Positions 1 through 11,438 of a stretch of DNA of 64,000 nt are shown here, piece by piece. Below the pieces are notes generated by a model. The model worked only from the letters and a program-made list of their open reading frames with translations, did no database searches and had not been told where the DNA came from. A program made the position numbers and the translations under genes. Every line of letters starts with the position of its first letter. Within the stretch, counting starts at the first letter, position 1. The stretch is from Halicephalobus mephisto (lineage: Eukaryota > Nematoda > Chromadorea > Rhabditida > Panagrolaimidae): assembly GCA_009193035.1 (NCBI GenBank), contig SWDT01000001.1, positions 1,550,001-1,614,000 of the forward strand, given 5' to 3'.

Positions 1-1430
1 CCACCGGCGCCCGAATCAATTAGCAACTTTCATTTTCAATTGTGTTTCATCCTATGTCATTCACTAACGAATATCGCTTTCTCCATTGAATCTTCTAAAG
101 TGATGAATGTTTTTGATCGTTCCGAGCCGTCCCCACATTTCTTCAAGCTCAAATGACGCCTTTATCCCGACGGAGTACTTTGGTCACTGGTGGATCCAGT
201 GTGCATGCCTTGATTCCGCCTTCACCACTCGAGCTGTCTTTCCCAATCACAACATGATCCATTGTAGTCTTTCAACCACCACATGAACGCCTCGAGCGTC
301 TTGCCCATATATGAGTTTGTCACTCATAGGGTCTTTCGCGATCGCTGTTCGCAGCGTCGTTTGAACCTATTTCAAAATAATATTCCGTTCGCAAACACCA
401 CTCTCGTATAAACTGCCAGAGTCTTTCAGCTTTTATTGTAAACTCAATTTTGCATTTACTAAAACTGGGTCTATCATTCGAATCTAGCTATTCAATTTAA
501 GGAGTTCTTGAGCTTATTTGTATTCAATGGCAATGTTTGTATAATGTCAAATCGAGTATAATTGTGCTATCTGCGTTCAGCAGTCTTGTCATTCTTTCAG
601 AAGTTGTATTTTGTATATTTTTATATATGGAAAATGTGGGAAGAAAATTTTTGTCTCCAATGTGCTCGGCTTTTAATTGTTCCCAAAGAACTTATACTAA
701 TAAAGTTTGAAAAATAATTCATTGTATTGTGACATACAAGAGTCCTCATATGTGAGACACGAAGATCTCGAAACTTTTTGCTGAGTCTTACAGGAACACA
801 GTAGCTCGAAAGTGAAAAAGTGTCGTTTACTGCGAGGACAAGAATTGAATTTCAGACAATGTAGTAGAGACAAAAAGATAGACCTAATATTTCCCTAGTA
901 AGATTGAGGTCTCTTTATCTTCTAGTTGTGATTGTTAGGATATTATTGATTATTAGCCTCTAAGGTCAGGTTAGTAAACACGTTAGATTCGTAATTTTCA
1001 AGGGAATATCTCGGCCCTGATTATTAGGCGAACAATAAAAAATACAAAACCAGAAAACATCATAATTTCAGACAGGTTTTGAGGAATGTTGTTAAAATTA
1101 GCTCGTTGTGGTTCTAAGGACTTCTTTGTGTAGGTTAAATATATAGATTAGTAACTAGCACTCAGTTAGGGACATAAATTTATAATTATATAAACATTAA
1201 TTGAATTCTTGCTTGGTAAAGACAAGAACTTCTTTCTCAATCTATTCATGCTTTTCAATGTAATGATGAAATCTAAAAATTTAATTAATGTGGAGTTAAT
1301 CTATACTTTATCAGTGACATGAAATGTAAAATTAGCCAGCATTAACGTTCAAGTTAGAATCTATAAAAGTTGCAGATATTAAGAAAAATGAAAATCTAAA
1401 CTAGGAGAACATTAAGTTGAAGAAATTAGA
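1..1430. other. 3' flank of an upstream gene plus A+T-rich spacer
   Basis: No convincing open frame. The first ~700 bases look like the 3' UTR of a plus-strand gene lying mostly outside the window, because a polyadenylation hexamer follows at 699-704. Frame 1 stays open only to a TGA at 151-153, too short to assign. From ~720 to 1430 I see only A+T-rich spacer. Confidence 0.4.
699..704 (+). terminator. polyadenylation signal AATAAA
   Basis: Canonical AATAAA on the plus strand, followed by an A/T-rich tract. It would end the transcript of the gene entering from the left edge. Confidence 0.45.
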
Positions 1431-1618
1431 TTTATTACTTGGAGATCTAATTGTAATATGTCGGATTTTGTGGGTTTTTAAACGCTGAATCGAATGATAT
1501 ATAACATTCTAGGATTTAGTTGAGGATTATACATAAAAAAATCATTTCCAAAGCTTTTTTACAATCGTTACTGGAAATATTAATAAAAAAATAAAGAAAT
1601 CTGGGCAATTTGAATAGT

Positions 1619-1676
1619 TGGTTTAGTGGTTAAAATTGCAATTGTTAAGCTGCTCAAAGTGCCGAGGTTCGATTCC
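1619..1676 (+). promoter_or_regulatory. RNA polymerase III internal promoter (A and B boxes)
   Basis: TGGTTTAGTGG at 1619-1629 matches the tRNA A-box consensus except at one position. GGTTCGATTCC at 1666-1676 is a perfect B box. The 47-nt start-to-start spacing is tRNA-like and is identical in the second repeat copy. Confidence 0.6.
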
Positions 1677-1730
1677 TGGAGTGCACAAGTAATTCTGCTG
1701 TTGCTCCTGATGGGAATGGAGGTGCAATAA

Positions 1731-1930
1731 TAGGGAAAAGGATACTGTAACAGGGAAAAGGATACTGTAACAGGGAAAAAGATACTGTAACAGGGAAGAG
1801 CATACTGTAACAGGGAAAAGCATACTGTAACAGGGAAAAGCATACTGTAACAGGGAAAAGCATACTGTAACAGGGAAAAAGATACTGTAACAGGGAAAAA
1901 GATACTGTAACAGGGAAAAGCATACTGTAA
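1731..1930 (+). repeat. 20-bp minisatellite, 10 units, inside SINE copy 1
   Basis: Exactly ten tandem 20-bp units of consensus cagggaaaagcatactgtaa, varying at only a few positions (g/c at the 11th base, a/g changes in the A run). Long spurious ORFs arise here on the minus strand because the translated period is regular. The second SINE copy carries five units. Confidence 0.95.
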
Positions 1931-2157
1931 TTAATAGGTAAAGAATTAGGTAGAAAATAGTCCTCTTTATTTTACACTTTCTTTGGTACCAAAAGTGATG
2001 ATCACCTTCGAATTTGGAGGAAAAAATATGCACTCTGGGGTAATCGGACCCGTAGATTCCGAATCTGAAGTCAGAATTAACAGTTAACCTTCAAATTCCG
2101 GAGATTCTCAGTCATATATCGTTATATATTGTTCGATTCAGCAATCTGACAAGTATA

Positions 2158-2652
2158 ATATGTGATATTTTCTAGTGTCTGGTCTTCAACTATAAATTAT
2201 CTTGGATCTGATTAGCTGTATTCTATCTAAAGTTTCACAGTCATCTGTTAGATTGAGGTAAGTGGAAACAAATAGATTTATTGTTTGATGTTTCATTACC
2301 CTACGAATAATCATCTTCATGAATCTCTAGAAAATAACAAACAAACGTCACTTCGAGAGATAGTCAACTGAAACAATAAAGTTCATTTATTATGTTGATA
2401 ATGAATGTGCTCCTTTTCCAATTATATATGGGGTTTGTGTGTAAACGGGGAATCTTAGAATTCTTGAATATATTAACAATAACATTGATGAGCCAAAGAT
2501 AATGTAACTACTACTCATCTCTCAACTGATTACAGAATGGCTGCTTAATACATAAGATTTTTTGTTCCAGATCTGCACCCTTTGAGGTGATTTCCAATAA
2601 ATTCATTTATTCAAAGACCATAATTTACAGAAAACTAAAGCAATTTGGATAA
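2158..2652. other. spacer and 3' UTR of the aminopeptidase
   Basis: No coding signal. The right part is the minus-strand 3' UTR of the aminopeptidase, with AATAAA at 2606-2611 on the minus strand, 42 nt past its stop codon. Confidence 0.5.
2606..2611 (-). terminator. polyadenylation signal of the aminopeptidase
   Basis: AATAAA on the minus strand, 42 nt downstream of the TGA at 2653-2655. Confidence 0.6.
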
Positions 2653-5600
2653 TCATGCAGATTCTTGAATCAAGAAATTCTGGATCTGTTTGACTGCCGT
2701 TTTCTCAATCCAAGCAAATTTTCTGCGGATGTAATCAATATGAATTTGGAGAGTAATAGGCCATTCTGGAAGCAGCTGAACGACAGCTTCCAATTCTTCT
2801 GATCCACGAACGGAATGCAGGAGTAATTGAGCAATACGATCTGATTTACCCGTGTTGACAGCAAAAAGAAGTTGTCGTTCGTGAAGACTCAAGGAAGCGA
2901 TTCCTCTCCAGAAGACTTCTCGGAATTTCCTGTTGTATTGGATAGAGTAACTTCCCTGGAAATACCCAATTACTAATTAAAAGCAGAAGAAAGCTTACTT
3001 GAAGAACTGTAGCGTAAACAGCGGCATTTCTGGACTTGACGATCCTGGAAACGGCTTCTTCAATCAACATTTCATCTCGAACACATGTTGATAGTTGAAG
3101 AATCACCGGCCATTGGGTAGTTTTCTGTCTCAGAAGTCCAGCAAGCAGAGTGACTTCCTTCGGACCTCCTTGAGTGAAGAGATAATGACAGATAGCTGTG
3201 ATTTGCTGATGTTGTTCGGCATTCAAAGCAGTCGGGAAAGCTAGCCATTGCTCGACTTGCTGATTCTGTTTACAACTTCCAAAGTTAGCAAGACATCTCA
3301 GCTGATACAACTTGGCCAGTCGTTGAGGACTGAGTAGCCAGACGGCTGCAAGTTCTGGGTCATTACTCGTGTTCTCCAACATCATGTCAAACTGTTGAAA
3401 TACTGGAGAGAAATAAACCAACAGCGGTCCGTTCACAATAGTTGCGGAAAACATGTCAATGAGAGAATGAACGGCATCGAGACCGATCAAGAGAACCCCT
3501 AAATCTGTCTCTTTGCTGAGGTAGTGAAGTAGTTTGACGTAGAGATATGGGACTCCAGATTGCTTCAGATAGGTCTCTGAGTCGACTATCAGCTGAGCTC
3601 TTGACATTGTTGCAATCTCTTCCGGATGTCGATGTAGTTGTTCAATGAGCATTTTCCAGTTGTCCAAATCATAATTAACTTTGAATGGATAAACCCAGTG
3701 TGGATTCGCCAAGATGAAGTCATCTGCGCCTAATTCCACATCCACAAACCGAATTGTTTCATTATGGACCCAGAATTGCCTTACAGTCTGGCCTGAACTA
3801 GATTGAGTTGATCCGAACCAGTAACTGAACGGAATAGACCATGTAGAGGGAGAGGAATGGATTCTCCTTCTGATTTGCTTTCGATAAAATTCAGACTCCA
3901 CACTGAAATGTTCTCCTGATTCAAGCCGCTGGTGAAATTTGGTATTCGGTCTCTTTTCGTGTTTGACTCGATTTGTGAAAAGTGGGATTTTGTTTTCATT
4001 GAGTTGACTGATCTTATCGGGAGACATCTCGACACTTTCAACATAAGCATTCACTTTAAGTTCCTTTTCTTTTGACTTCTTTCTTGAATTCCATTTCGAC
4101 ATTTTCATTGAATGATTCCTAGAATGAGGACTTGAGGTATCCTTGGTGGGCATCTTTGTAGTGGATGAAACAGGCAAAGTTGACTCAATGTAAAACAAAC
4201 TGTCATCGAAAGCATGTTCTCCAGATTCAGTGCTTTTTTCGACGTTTTTGAGTTTATTTGGATTCAAATTCAAACTCGCGAAAAACGATGTGGATAGATT
4301 GCTTTGCACTGTAGCCAAGTTCAATTTTTCATTTTCTTCGTCTAAATTGTTAATCAAGTAGTCATCTTCTTCTATTTTCTCAAAGGTTTCATCGGAAGCT
4401 GATCTCTTTGTCCGAGTCTCACGTTTCGACCCTTCAGCTTTGAAAGTAGCATCATTCAGATAAATGATGTATCTATTCTGATCACTGACCCTCTGGGTTA
4501 TCCTGATAGTGTGATCTTCATAATTCCTGCTGATGATGACCTCGGGCATTCCTTCATTCACTAACCATGATTCCATTACATCTGCCAGTTTCTCATTCTC
4601 AGCTCCGTGATCGGCATAGGTAGGCAAATTGGACCATAAATTTTCCCTCGTCACGGATTTGTAGGAATTCTTTTTCAAATATCGACTGATTCCTGCACAA
4701 AAATCAAAGGAACCAAGCAAGTCCTTGATCATCTTTACAACCACAGCTCCTTTGGTGTAGAGTTGTAGTTCATCGAACATTTTGTCAATGTCCTCGACTG
4801 TTTCTAGTTTTCTGACTAGGGGGATCCGTGAAGTGGATGTTTGTCGATCTAAGAGCTCTATCAATCTGATATAATATTCATTGTCCGTCAAGTGTGGATG
4901 GTTGTCGTTAAGGAAATCATAGACGAAATAACTTGCAAATCCTTCATTTAACCATAGTTCAGGCCAATCATACATTGTGACCAAATTCCCAAACCACTGG
5001 TGCACAATTTCGTGGGTGATAATCTTTTCGATTCTGTACTGTTCAAAAACTCCATCAACAGTCATGTTTCTCTCTGAAAAATATCCTAAATGATTTTTGA
5101 AATTACTTAAAGAATTAACCATGGATGAAGACAGAAGACATGAGGATATTTCGGTCGTTGTAGATAACGAGACCCCAGTTCTCCATTCCTCCTACAGGAA
5201 ATCCGGGAGCGGCGACAAAATCCATCTTTGACATCGGATACAGTACTCCGAATTCCTCTTCGGCACGATCAAACATGACAGGTGAGAAATTTGCTGCAAA
5301 ATGGGCTGCGGCCACATCCTCCTTTAATGTCCATAAGGTTAGCCGCATATTCCTGTCTGTTCTCATTTCCAAAGGAATAAAATCGCCTAATATTAAAATT
5401 ATGAAGTAAATTTAAAATTTACAAAGACCTTACCGACAACGAAAGCAAGTAAATAAATGGGCATCTTGTGGGTAGGTTGGTAATGAGTTGCTTCTGTAGT
5501 CTGATTTCCTGATTCTGATTTCGGAATATCTTGAGCAGCTGAATTTGCCAATACTGTCAGATTCTTTGGATGCTTTATAGAAATGTTGAATGTTGTCTTG

Positions 5601-6987
5601 ATCCCCGGTTCATCCCAGCAAGGAAGGAAAGTTCTTGCAAATGTCGGTTCAAACTTAGTTACGAATCCGACGATAGCCTCCGTCGTTGAATTCGGAATTG
5701 ACGCCTTAATACATTGAGCTCCTTCCAATGTCGACTGACATATTCTTGTTCGGAACTCCATCTCCAGAGTGTACCAAGTTGCTTTCAGTCTCTGTTTCAA
5801 CTGAACTCTCACCAGATCCCTCTTGAACTGCCTCTTGACTGTTTTTATTCCGACGGGCTTTCCATCATGTCTGATCCTGAGCCTATGGATGAATATATTA
5901 GAAGCTGCGTGGAAAACAACTTCGTTGTCAGTAGAATTTCCAAAAGATTCAAAAAGAATAGAAATGTTCCCGTGAATATGTTGACCCGTAGAAAAGTCTC
6001 CAAAGTCCAACTGAAATCACCGATTAGTCATAAATTCTGAACCCTCAACTTACAATCAAATCATAATGTACAGGAAGGACGGTTTTAGGTAAGGGGATAA
6101 TCGGATCTTCCGGAGATCTGAGAGTAGCAGTTCTGTGGAATGCAGGTGCGTAATCTTCGCTAAAAGCTGGGGGATAAACATCGGATACTGTGAAGTTCCT
6201 ATGGAATAAAGCTGTAGTTGAAGTTTGGACCTAAAAACAATAAATAATAACAGGGAAATGATACAAAACAAGTGTTACAGTGCTCTCAACTGTGACATTA
6301 TCCAAACTGAGACTAGGTGTAGTTGTTAGCATTGGTTGAAGTGGTCTTGATTGCCCATTTACATCGGGGAATAATAGGGCTTTGGCAGCTTTTGAAAAGT
6401 TTGAAAGCGACTATAAGAGGTTAGTCAGAGAATCAATTGTTACAGTAGGGGGAAACGATGAAACTTACCCCGTTTTGTGATATTTGACTGAAGTAACCTT
6501 CAGAAGCCCATTGTCCGATGAACAACGCAACAATGAAGGTGAATACAAAAATAGCCAGAATTAGTATACAAAGGACACAGTTTCGGGATGAATTTGACTT
6601 CCTCGATTTCCTCGAATGAGGAAACAAAGATTGGGACTCTGGTTGTTTTGAGGATGATGTAATCATCATCCCAGAAGGTGCCTTGCCGTTTCTAGTAACA
6701 GTATGACTATAACATCCATTGGGTTCCCTTGTTTGAAGGTCTCCGTTTGAGTGATTTTTCAACGGGATAGTGAAGGAACTCCTCGGCATACTGATGGGTA
6801 GATCCTCTTCCGGGCTCGAATGGGCATTTCTGTTCGAGAAAGTCGGTTCAGGGCAGATTCCAGAATCGTAATTAGAATACGTACTCGAAGACATGCCGTT
6901 TCTATAGGTAGACTTTTTATAGACGGCAACTTCAATTTCGTCCCTCGGCAATCTGGCTGGCCGGGAAAGGATTTCACTGACATACAT
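2653..6987 (-). CDS. type II membrane M1 zinc aminopeptidase (aminopeptidase N-like)
   Basis: Seven exons in transcription order: 6987-6469, 6410-6279, 6230-6054, 6010-5434, 5386-5120, 5085-2999, 2955-2653; all phases agree, giving about 1353 residues. Residues 1-136 are a cytosolic Ser/Lys-rich tail, 137-158 one membrane anchor, and the rest the extracellular enzyme. The substrate loop reads GGMENWGL (family usual GAMEN). The zinc site is intact: HEIVH (His582, His586) and Glu605 in LNEGFAS, with catalytic Tyr667 in LYTKGAV. The C-terminus matches the helical ERAP1-C domain. It should trim N-terminal residues from peptides at the cell surface. Odd: about 210 charged, Ser/Lys/Glu-rich residues (~761-973) are inserted after the catalytic domain, with an RTKR furin-type site at 782-785, which makes the protein far longer than the usual ~950 residues. 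The 5086-5119 intron is only 34 bp. Family certain; which paralogue is not. Confidence 0.92.
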
Positions 6988-9900
6988 TCTGGACTATCGG
7001 TACATTTTAGATGAAAAAGAAGTAATGTTCATCCCTAGCAATAATCCATAAATGAGATGGCCCTGAAAAGAGGTAAAGTAATAGGGAACAAAGTAGGAAG
7101 AATAACAAAGCCGAATGGGCAATTCTAAGGAACAACAGGGATTACCCAATTCGGCAAAAGTTGGCCAAAACATAATTCCGTCAGGGCGCGATTTCGGGAT
7201 CCAATGAGGCGGAAATAATTGCATATATAGACAAAAGAGTCAAGGACAAGGGGAATCATTAATGAACTCGATTCATGATCTGAGCAAGTGCCAATTACCC
7301 AGCGTGAGGTGACTCTTGTTCCAAGTCAAGTCCGGTCAGTATAAACAGTCGACCTATCTTCCACTTGATGAGATTAAGCAAAAATCAGAAGGGATACTTG
7401 AAACAGATTGGATTGTATTTATTTAGCTAGAGCAACAGAAGGGAAAAGACAAACATCGGCGACTAAAAAAGGAAAGGTGATCATCCGTGAATGGTCCTCG
7501 ATGTGCTTGTTGCCATTCCGGAGTCATCAAATGTTGCGCATTCAGCAGGAATACCTGTCCGTCTCTGCAATAAATCGCAGAAGCAATTTGTTCAACGACA
7601 TGGAGTAAGAAAAAAATTGACTGGCGTATATTGTTTTAACAAAAAATCGGCAAAAGTCAAAATTTATGATCGCGAAAGCAATTATCGAACATAGAGGACA
7701 GATAACGATCACAATGAGAAAGAATAATTCAAAAACTTGTCAGATTCAGAAAATCCTCCACGTATTTGAACAAGAAACAGGATGTAATACTATCGTAAAA
7801 ATTAAAAATAGGAGTTATTAGAAACTTAGTAACAAATCTTAGATTGTTAGAAATATAGAATTCTCAATTTCAAATGGCTCCAAGTCTTTACTAGAACATG
7901 GAATGTTGTAAAAAATATCCACGAAAGTTTTGAAAGACCTTATACCAATCTACTGAATTCTGGAAGATTCTACGGGACTTGGGAATTTTTACAAAACTCT
8001 AGAGGGTTTCAAAAACTTCCATTGAATTTTAAGGGACCAAAAATTTCCATGAAATTTCTGAGATCTTGGAAATATTCCGTTGAATTCTGGAATGATTTGG
8101 AAAGATCTCAGGGAATTCTAGTACGTGAAAAGTCATAAATGCAAGTAACTGAGTCAGGAAACACCAGAATTAGCTCAATTTTCGGGAAGTTGCGCAAAGC
8201 GTTCCAATTCTCCTCATCATTAGCGGGAAGACACTAATAGTAATGTCCGACGAGAAGCAGACCTTTTAGAGAAAAATTGTTTTTGATAAGAGTTGCGCAC
8301 TGACAGTTCCGAAAATTGATGGTTTCATTCCTCTATTTTCCCAATCCGGACAAGAAGATCAGTTTAAATTGCTAGAGAAAGCAGTGTCCTGGAAAGACTA
8401 TTGTTTGTGTAAGAGATTACTGGGGACGTTCTCATTTCAAACTAATTCCACTGATTCCTCAACCATGAGAGACGTTGAAACTGGCATGTCGGAGTTATTC
8501 AGGGGCTTTAAAAGGAAAGCGGAAACGAAAGATAAAACAAAGAAAAGAGAAAAAAGGATAAAGGTCGCGTAGTCGTCTCAAACATGCGTGTCAACGATAC
8601 TAAGATAACTAATCTAATGGGAACTGACAGGCCGCGGGAATCTTGGCAAGGAAGTTCAACCCGACTGAGCGAATCATGACAAGAATCAGAGAAGAAATGA
8701 TTTATTCTTCTATAAATTCAAGAACCACTCATCAAATTACCAAAATTAAAACAGGAAAGCCGATTTGGGCAGTAAAAAGGACAAAGTTAACTAAGCTGTC
8801 AACAGCACGACAAAGAAGTGGACGGTGTCCACTTGGGATGAAGCCTAAGGCGACAAAGCGAGTCAATTTTGGACGTCCGCATTCCAGAATGTCGGAAGCA
8901 ATAATCTCATATTTACATTAGATCCGAATATCTAGTTAAACTTTGCGCAAAGTTGCTTCCGTTCCCGAAAGAAGTAATAATAGAAGTAATAAATTTACAA
9001 ACTCGGCTGGCTCTGAAGCTTTCAGAAGTAGAGATCTACTCTTGGCTTGCTGTTGACGGGGACCACCTTGGAACAAAGGCGTGAAACGCTTTTTCTTCTT
9101 CATCTCCTGCTGCCTCATTATGTTTCTCCCAAAAAGAGTGAACTAACAATTGTCAAGAGCTAGCAAATAAGAGCGAACGGCTTCACAAAGAATTCAACAT
9201 TGGGATAGAAATCCTAAAAGCAACTTGGCAGCTTATAAACATTTTCCAGCTGAGATAATTTTTGGTACACTACTCAAAGGAGAAAAGTGTTCAACCGGAA
9301 ACGACGACTTTGTCTATGCCACCAGAAAGTCCAGCTGACTACTATCATCTCTTCGATCCCGGCTAATAGGAATTAGGTTACATGCCAAAACCCACACCAA
9401 GTCACTGGAGGACATTGAATTTGCGGCAACTGTGACCAGTTCATCAAAGCAATTACCCTACAATAAAAATCCACATAGGAATTGTTAAAAAATTTTTTTG
9501 ACATGAATTCCTAGAACCTATAGGAAATTTCACAACTCTTGATTTCAAATGGTTCCAAAAACATCCTTTGAGTTCCGTAATGCAAGAATTTCCTATGAAG
9601 CCTTCAGAATGCTCTACTAGGTACTAGAAGATTGTAACGGCCATGAAGCTTCAGTTGCTGAACAAAAAAGTTTAAGATGTTATTTGTGATCAATTAAAAT
9701 TCTCTTAAATCCCAATAGTGTTCATATTTGATAACCTCATTATCTCTCTGGAGGATTCCTTTTTGCTTGTTTTCAACTGTGATTCAGCGGAAACACGGGT
9801 ACAAGTTATAAAAGTTTGACAGAGTTTATAAATCCCTTTTCACTGAAAGATGTCTAGTTGACTTCTGGCAATTAATTACCGCCTTGAGTCTCTAATACGG

Positions 9901-11438
9901 CTTCATTAATAATTGAGCATGTTTGAATGCAAGTAACCGTGTCCACAAACAGATACTCCAATGTCCTTAGAGCGTGTCGAGAGCTTAAATTCTTATCACA
10001 TGAAATGTCAACCGTGACAATCCGGTAAAATTAGTCTTTCAGTCTATCCCGAACCAGATTAAGTCTCGTAACAAATACGACTTCCTTTCTGTTATTCCGC
10101 TATTTCCTGAGGTCTATTATTGCGAAGGTTCAGAGCTGCGGGATACGTGCCGACTAGCAGCCAGTATTTAGTTTTTAGGTCTTTTCAACTCGGATTTACT
10201 GGTCATGAACGTAGAAAAAACAGTGTCTGTGCAACAGATACAGCTTTTGCGATCGAGTTAATCCCAGATGCAGTTAGATTAGTAGATACTCTTTGTCAAA
10301 AACCCTAATCTAAATCTGTTGTTAAAAACTGCATTTCGGTTATATAGAAATTTAGTTCTCATCCATTTTAAAACATCAGCTGTTCAGTGATCTTCTCAAC
10401 TTTGTTGGCTATACTTGATTTTTAAACTGCTAATTTTTTGTGACGTTGTTTTTCACTGCTTTAAAATTCATAGATAAACTGTTGTTGTTTCAGACCATCC
10501 TTCCCTATTTTTAAATGTATTTAGTACTGAGTTTTATTCAATCTTCATGTGTTCCAGTCCAAATACTAAATTTTACTCGAATGAAATCCTATAAAACTTT
10601 CGGAGTTTAATGGAATGTTTCGAAACCTCTAAGACTTTCATAGAAGCTTTTAAAGCTTTTCATAATTTCGTAGAAGTTTTTAGAACCAATATTGGGACCA
10701 AAACTTCAGGAATTTCCCAAAAATTCTGCAAATTCGTGTCAAGGCAATTTTGCAGAAGCATTCATTCTTAAAATAGTGCAGTGATTAATTTGCTTTGAAT
10801 TTTTTGGCAAAAATAATAACAGCGATTTCATGAATTTCACGACAGGTATAACTAAAGGAAATAATGATTATTAGTCCTAATAATGAAGCTAAAAATAAAG
10901 TTTCCTTTAGACTGAAATAATGCAAATTTCCATTTTTGCTCATGAAGGTTTATCCATTTGACGTCTGCTTGAGGACGTTTTTCAAGGGTGGATTAAGCCA
11001 GATAATCCCATTTGTGGAACGCACCTTTTTATTGCCATGACTTCTTTGCTACTTTTCCTGCATCTTAAAAAATGCCTCTCGAATGTAAACGCTTGATTTC
11101 AATGAAGGACCAATTTTTGCATTTTTGACATAGAGATGGCAAGTTTCAGGAATAATGACTCCGCCCCTGTTGGACTCATTTTTTCACCAAGATGGTGGTT
11201 TTCCTCTTTCATGAGTTTATCTAGCTATCTTTAATAATAATCTGGTTTATATTTGTCTATATTTTTATTTTTTAAGACAACGTTCCACTAGTGTTTTTGA
11301 CACGTCCTGCGGACTTGCGTTGAGATCGCGTGTTTGTTTCTCTATGATTGTCATTTCAGTGAGTCCGGCATCACACGGTTTGGAGATTATTCTTGAAGCT
11401 GCTGGGAGCGCTTTGCGCGTCCCCATCTAACAAGAAAC
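6988..11438. other. 4.4-kb divergent intergenic region
   Basis: Lies between the 5' ends of the aminopeptidase (-) and the first GPCR (+), so it should hold both promoters. Small open frames near 7408, 8369, 8643, 9118 (minus) and 10120 mostly lack a good ATG, conserved motifs or paired splice sites. Three stretches (about 7880-8130, 9490-9640, 10560-10770) belong to the TTCTAGAA-rich degenerate repeat family. Confidence 0.5.
7880..8130. repeat. TTCTAGAA/GGAATTC-rich degenerate repeat tract with heat-shock-element-like triplets
   Basis: Phrases such as ttctggaagattc, ttccattgaatttt and gaattctggaat recur every ~30-40 bp. Similar tracts occur near 9.5, 10.6, 15.4, 35.4, 45.6, 52.9, 54.8 and 55.6 kb. 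Bases 7958-7970 form a perfect three-unit array TTC-nn-GAA-nn-TTC. Confidence 0.55.

Larger units (their letters stand above)
1431..2157 (+). repeat. tRNA-derived SINE-like dispersed repeat, copy 1
   Basis: About 730 bp that recur at 54033-54660 in the same orientation, with near identity outside the internal tandem repeat. The shared block has a ~170-bp leader, a tRNA-like segment with an A-box-like sequence (1619-1629) and a perfect B box GGTTCGATTCC (1666-1676), an array of 20-bp units (1731-1930), and a ~220-bp tail. Similarity stops abruptly at both ends. I see no clear terminal inverted repeats. The tRNA part does not fold into an intact cloverleaf (weak anticodon and acceptor stems), so it is a relic promoter head and not a working tRNA gene. 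Confidence 0.75.

Noticed and set aside
1605..1690. Possible intact tRNA gene
   Set aside because: The B box is perfect but the acceptor and anticodon stems do not pair, and the same segment is part of a dispersed repeat.
1580..2033. Three overlapping minus-strand ORFs of 87-136 codons with a repeating Phe/Pro/Leu/Tyr pattern
   Set aside because: They are translations of the 20-bp minisatellite; three frames are open at once because the unit lacks stops, and the same happens at 54182-54536.
8643..8921. Plus-strand basic ORF of about 92 codons
   Set aside because: It begins at a non-ATG codon, has no motif or splice context, and lies in repeat-rich spacer.
8936..9118. Minus-strand ORF of 60 codons starting with ATG and rich in Lys, Gln and Leu
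   Set aside because: Low-complexity Leu run and no partner exon; it could be a first exon (a GTAAAT donor follows the GAGTTT codons), but evidence is too thin.
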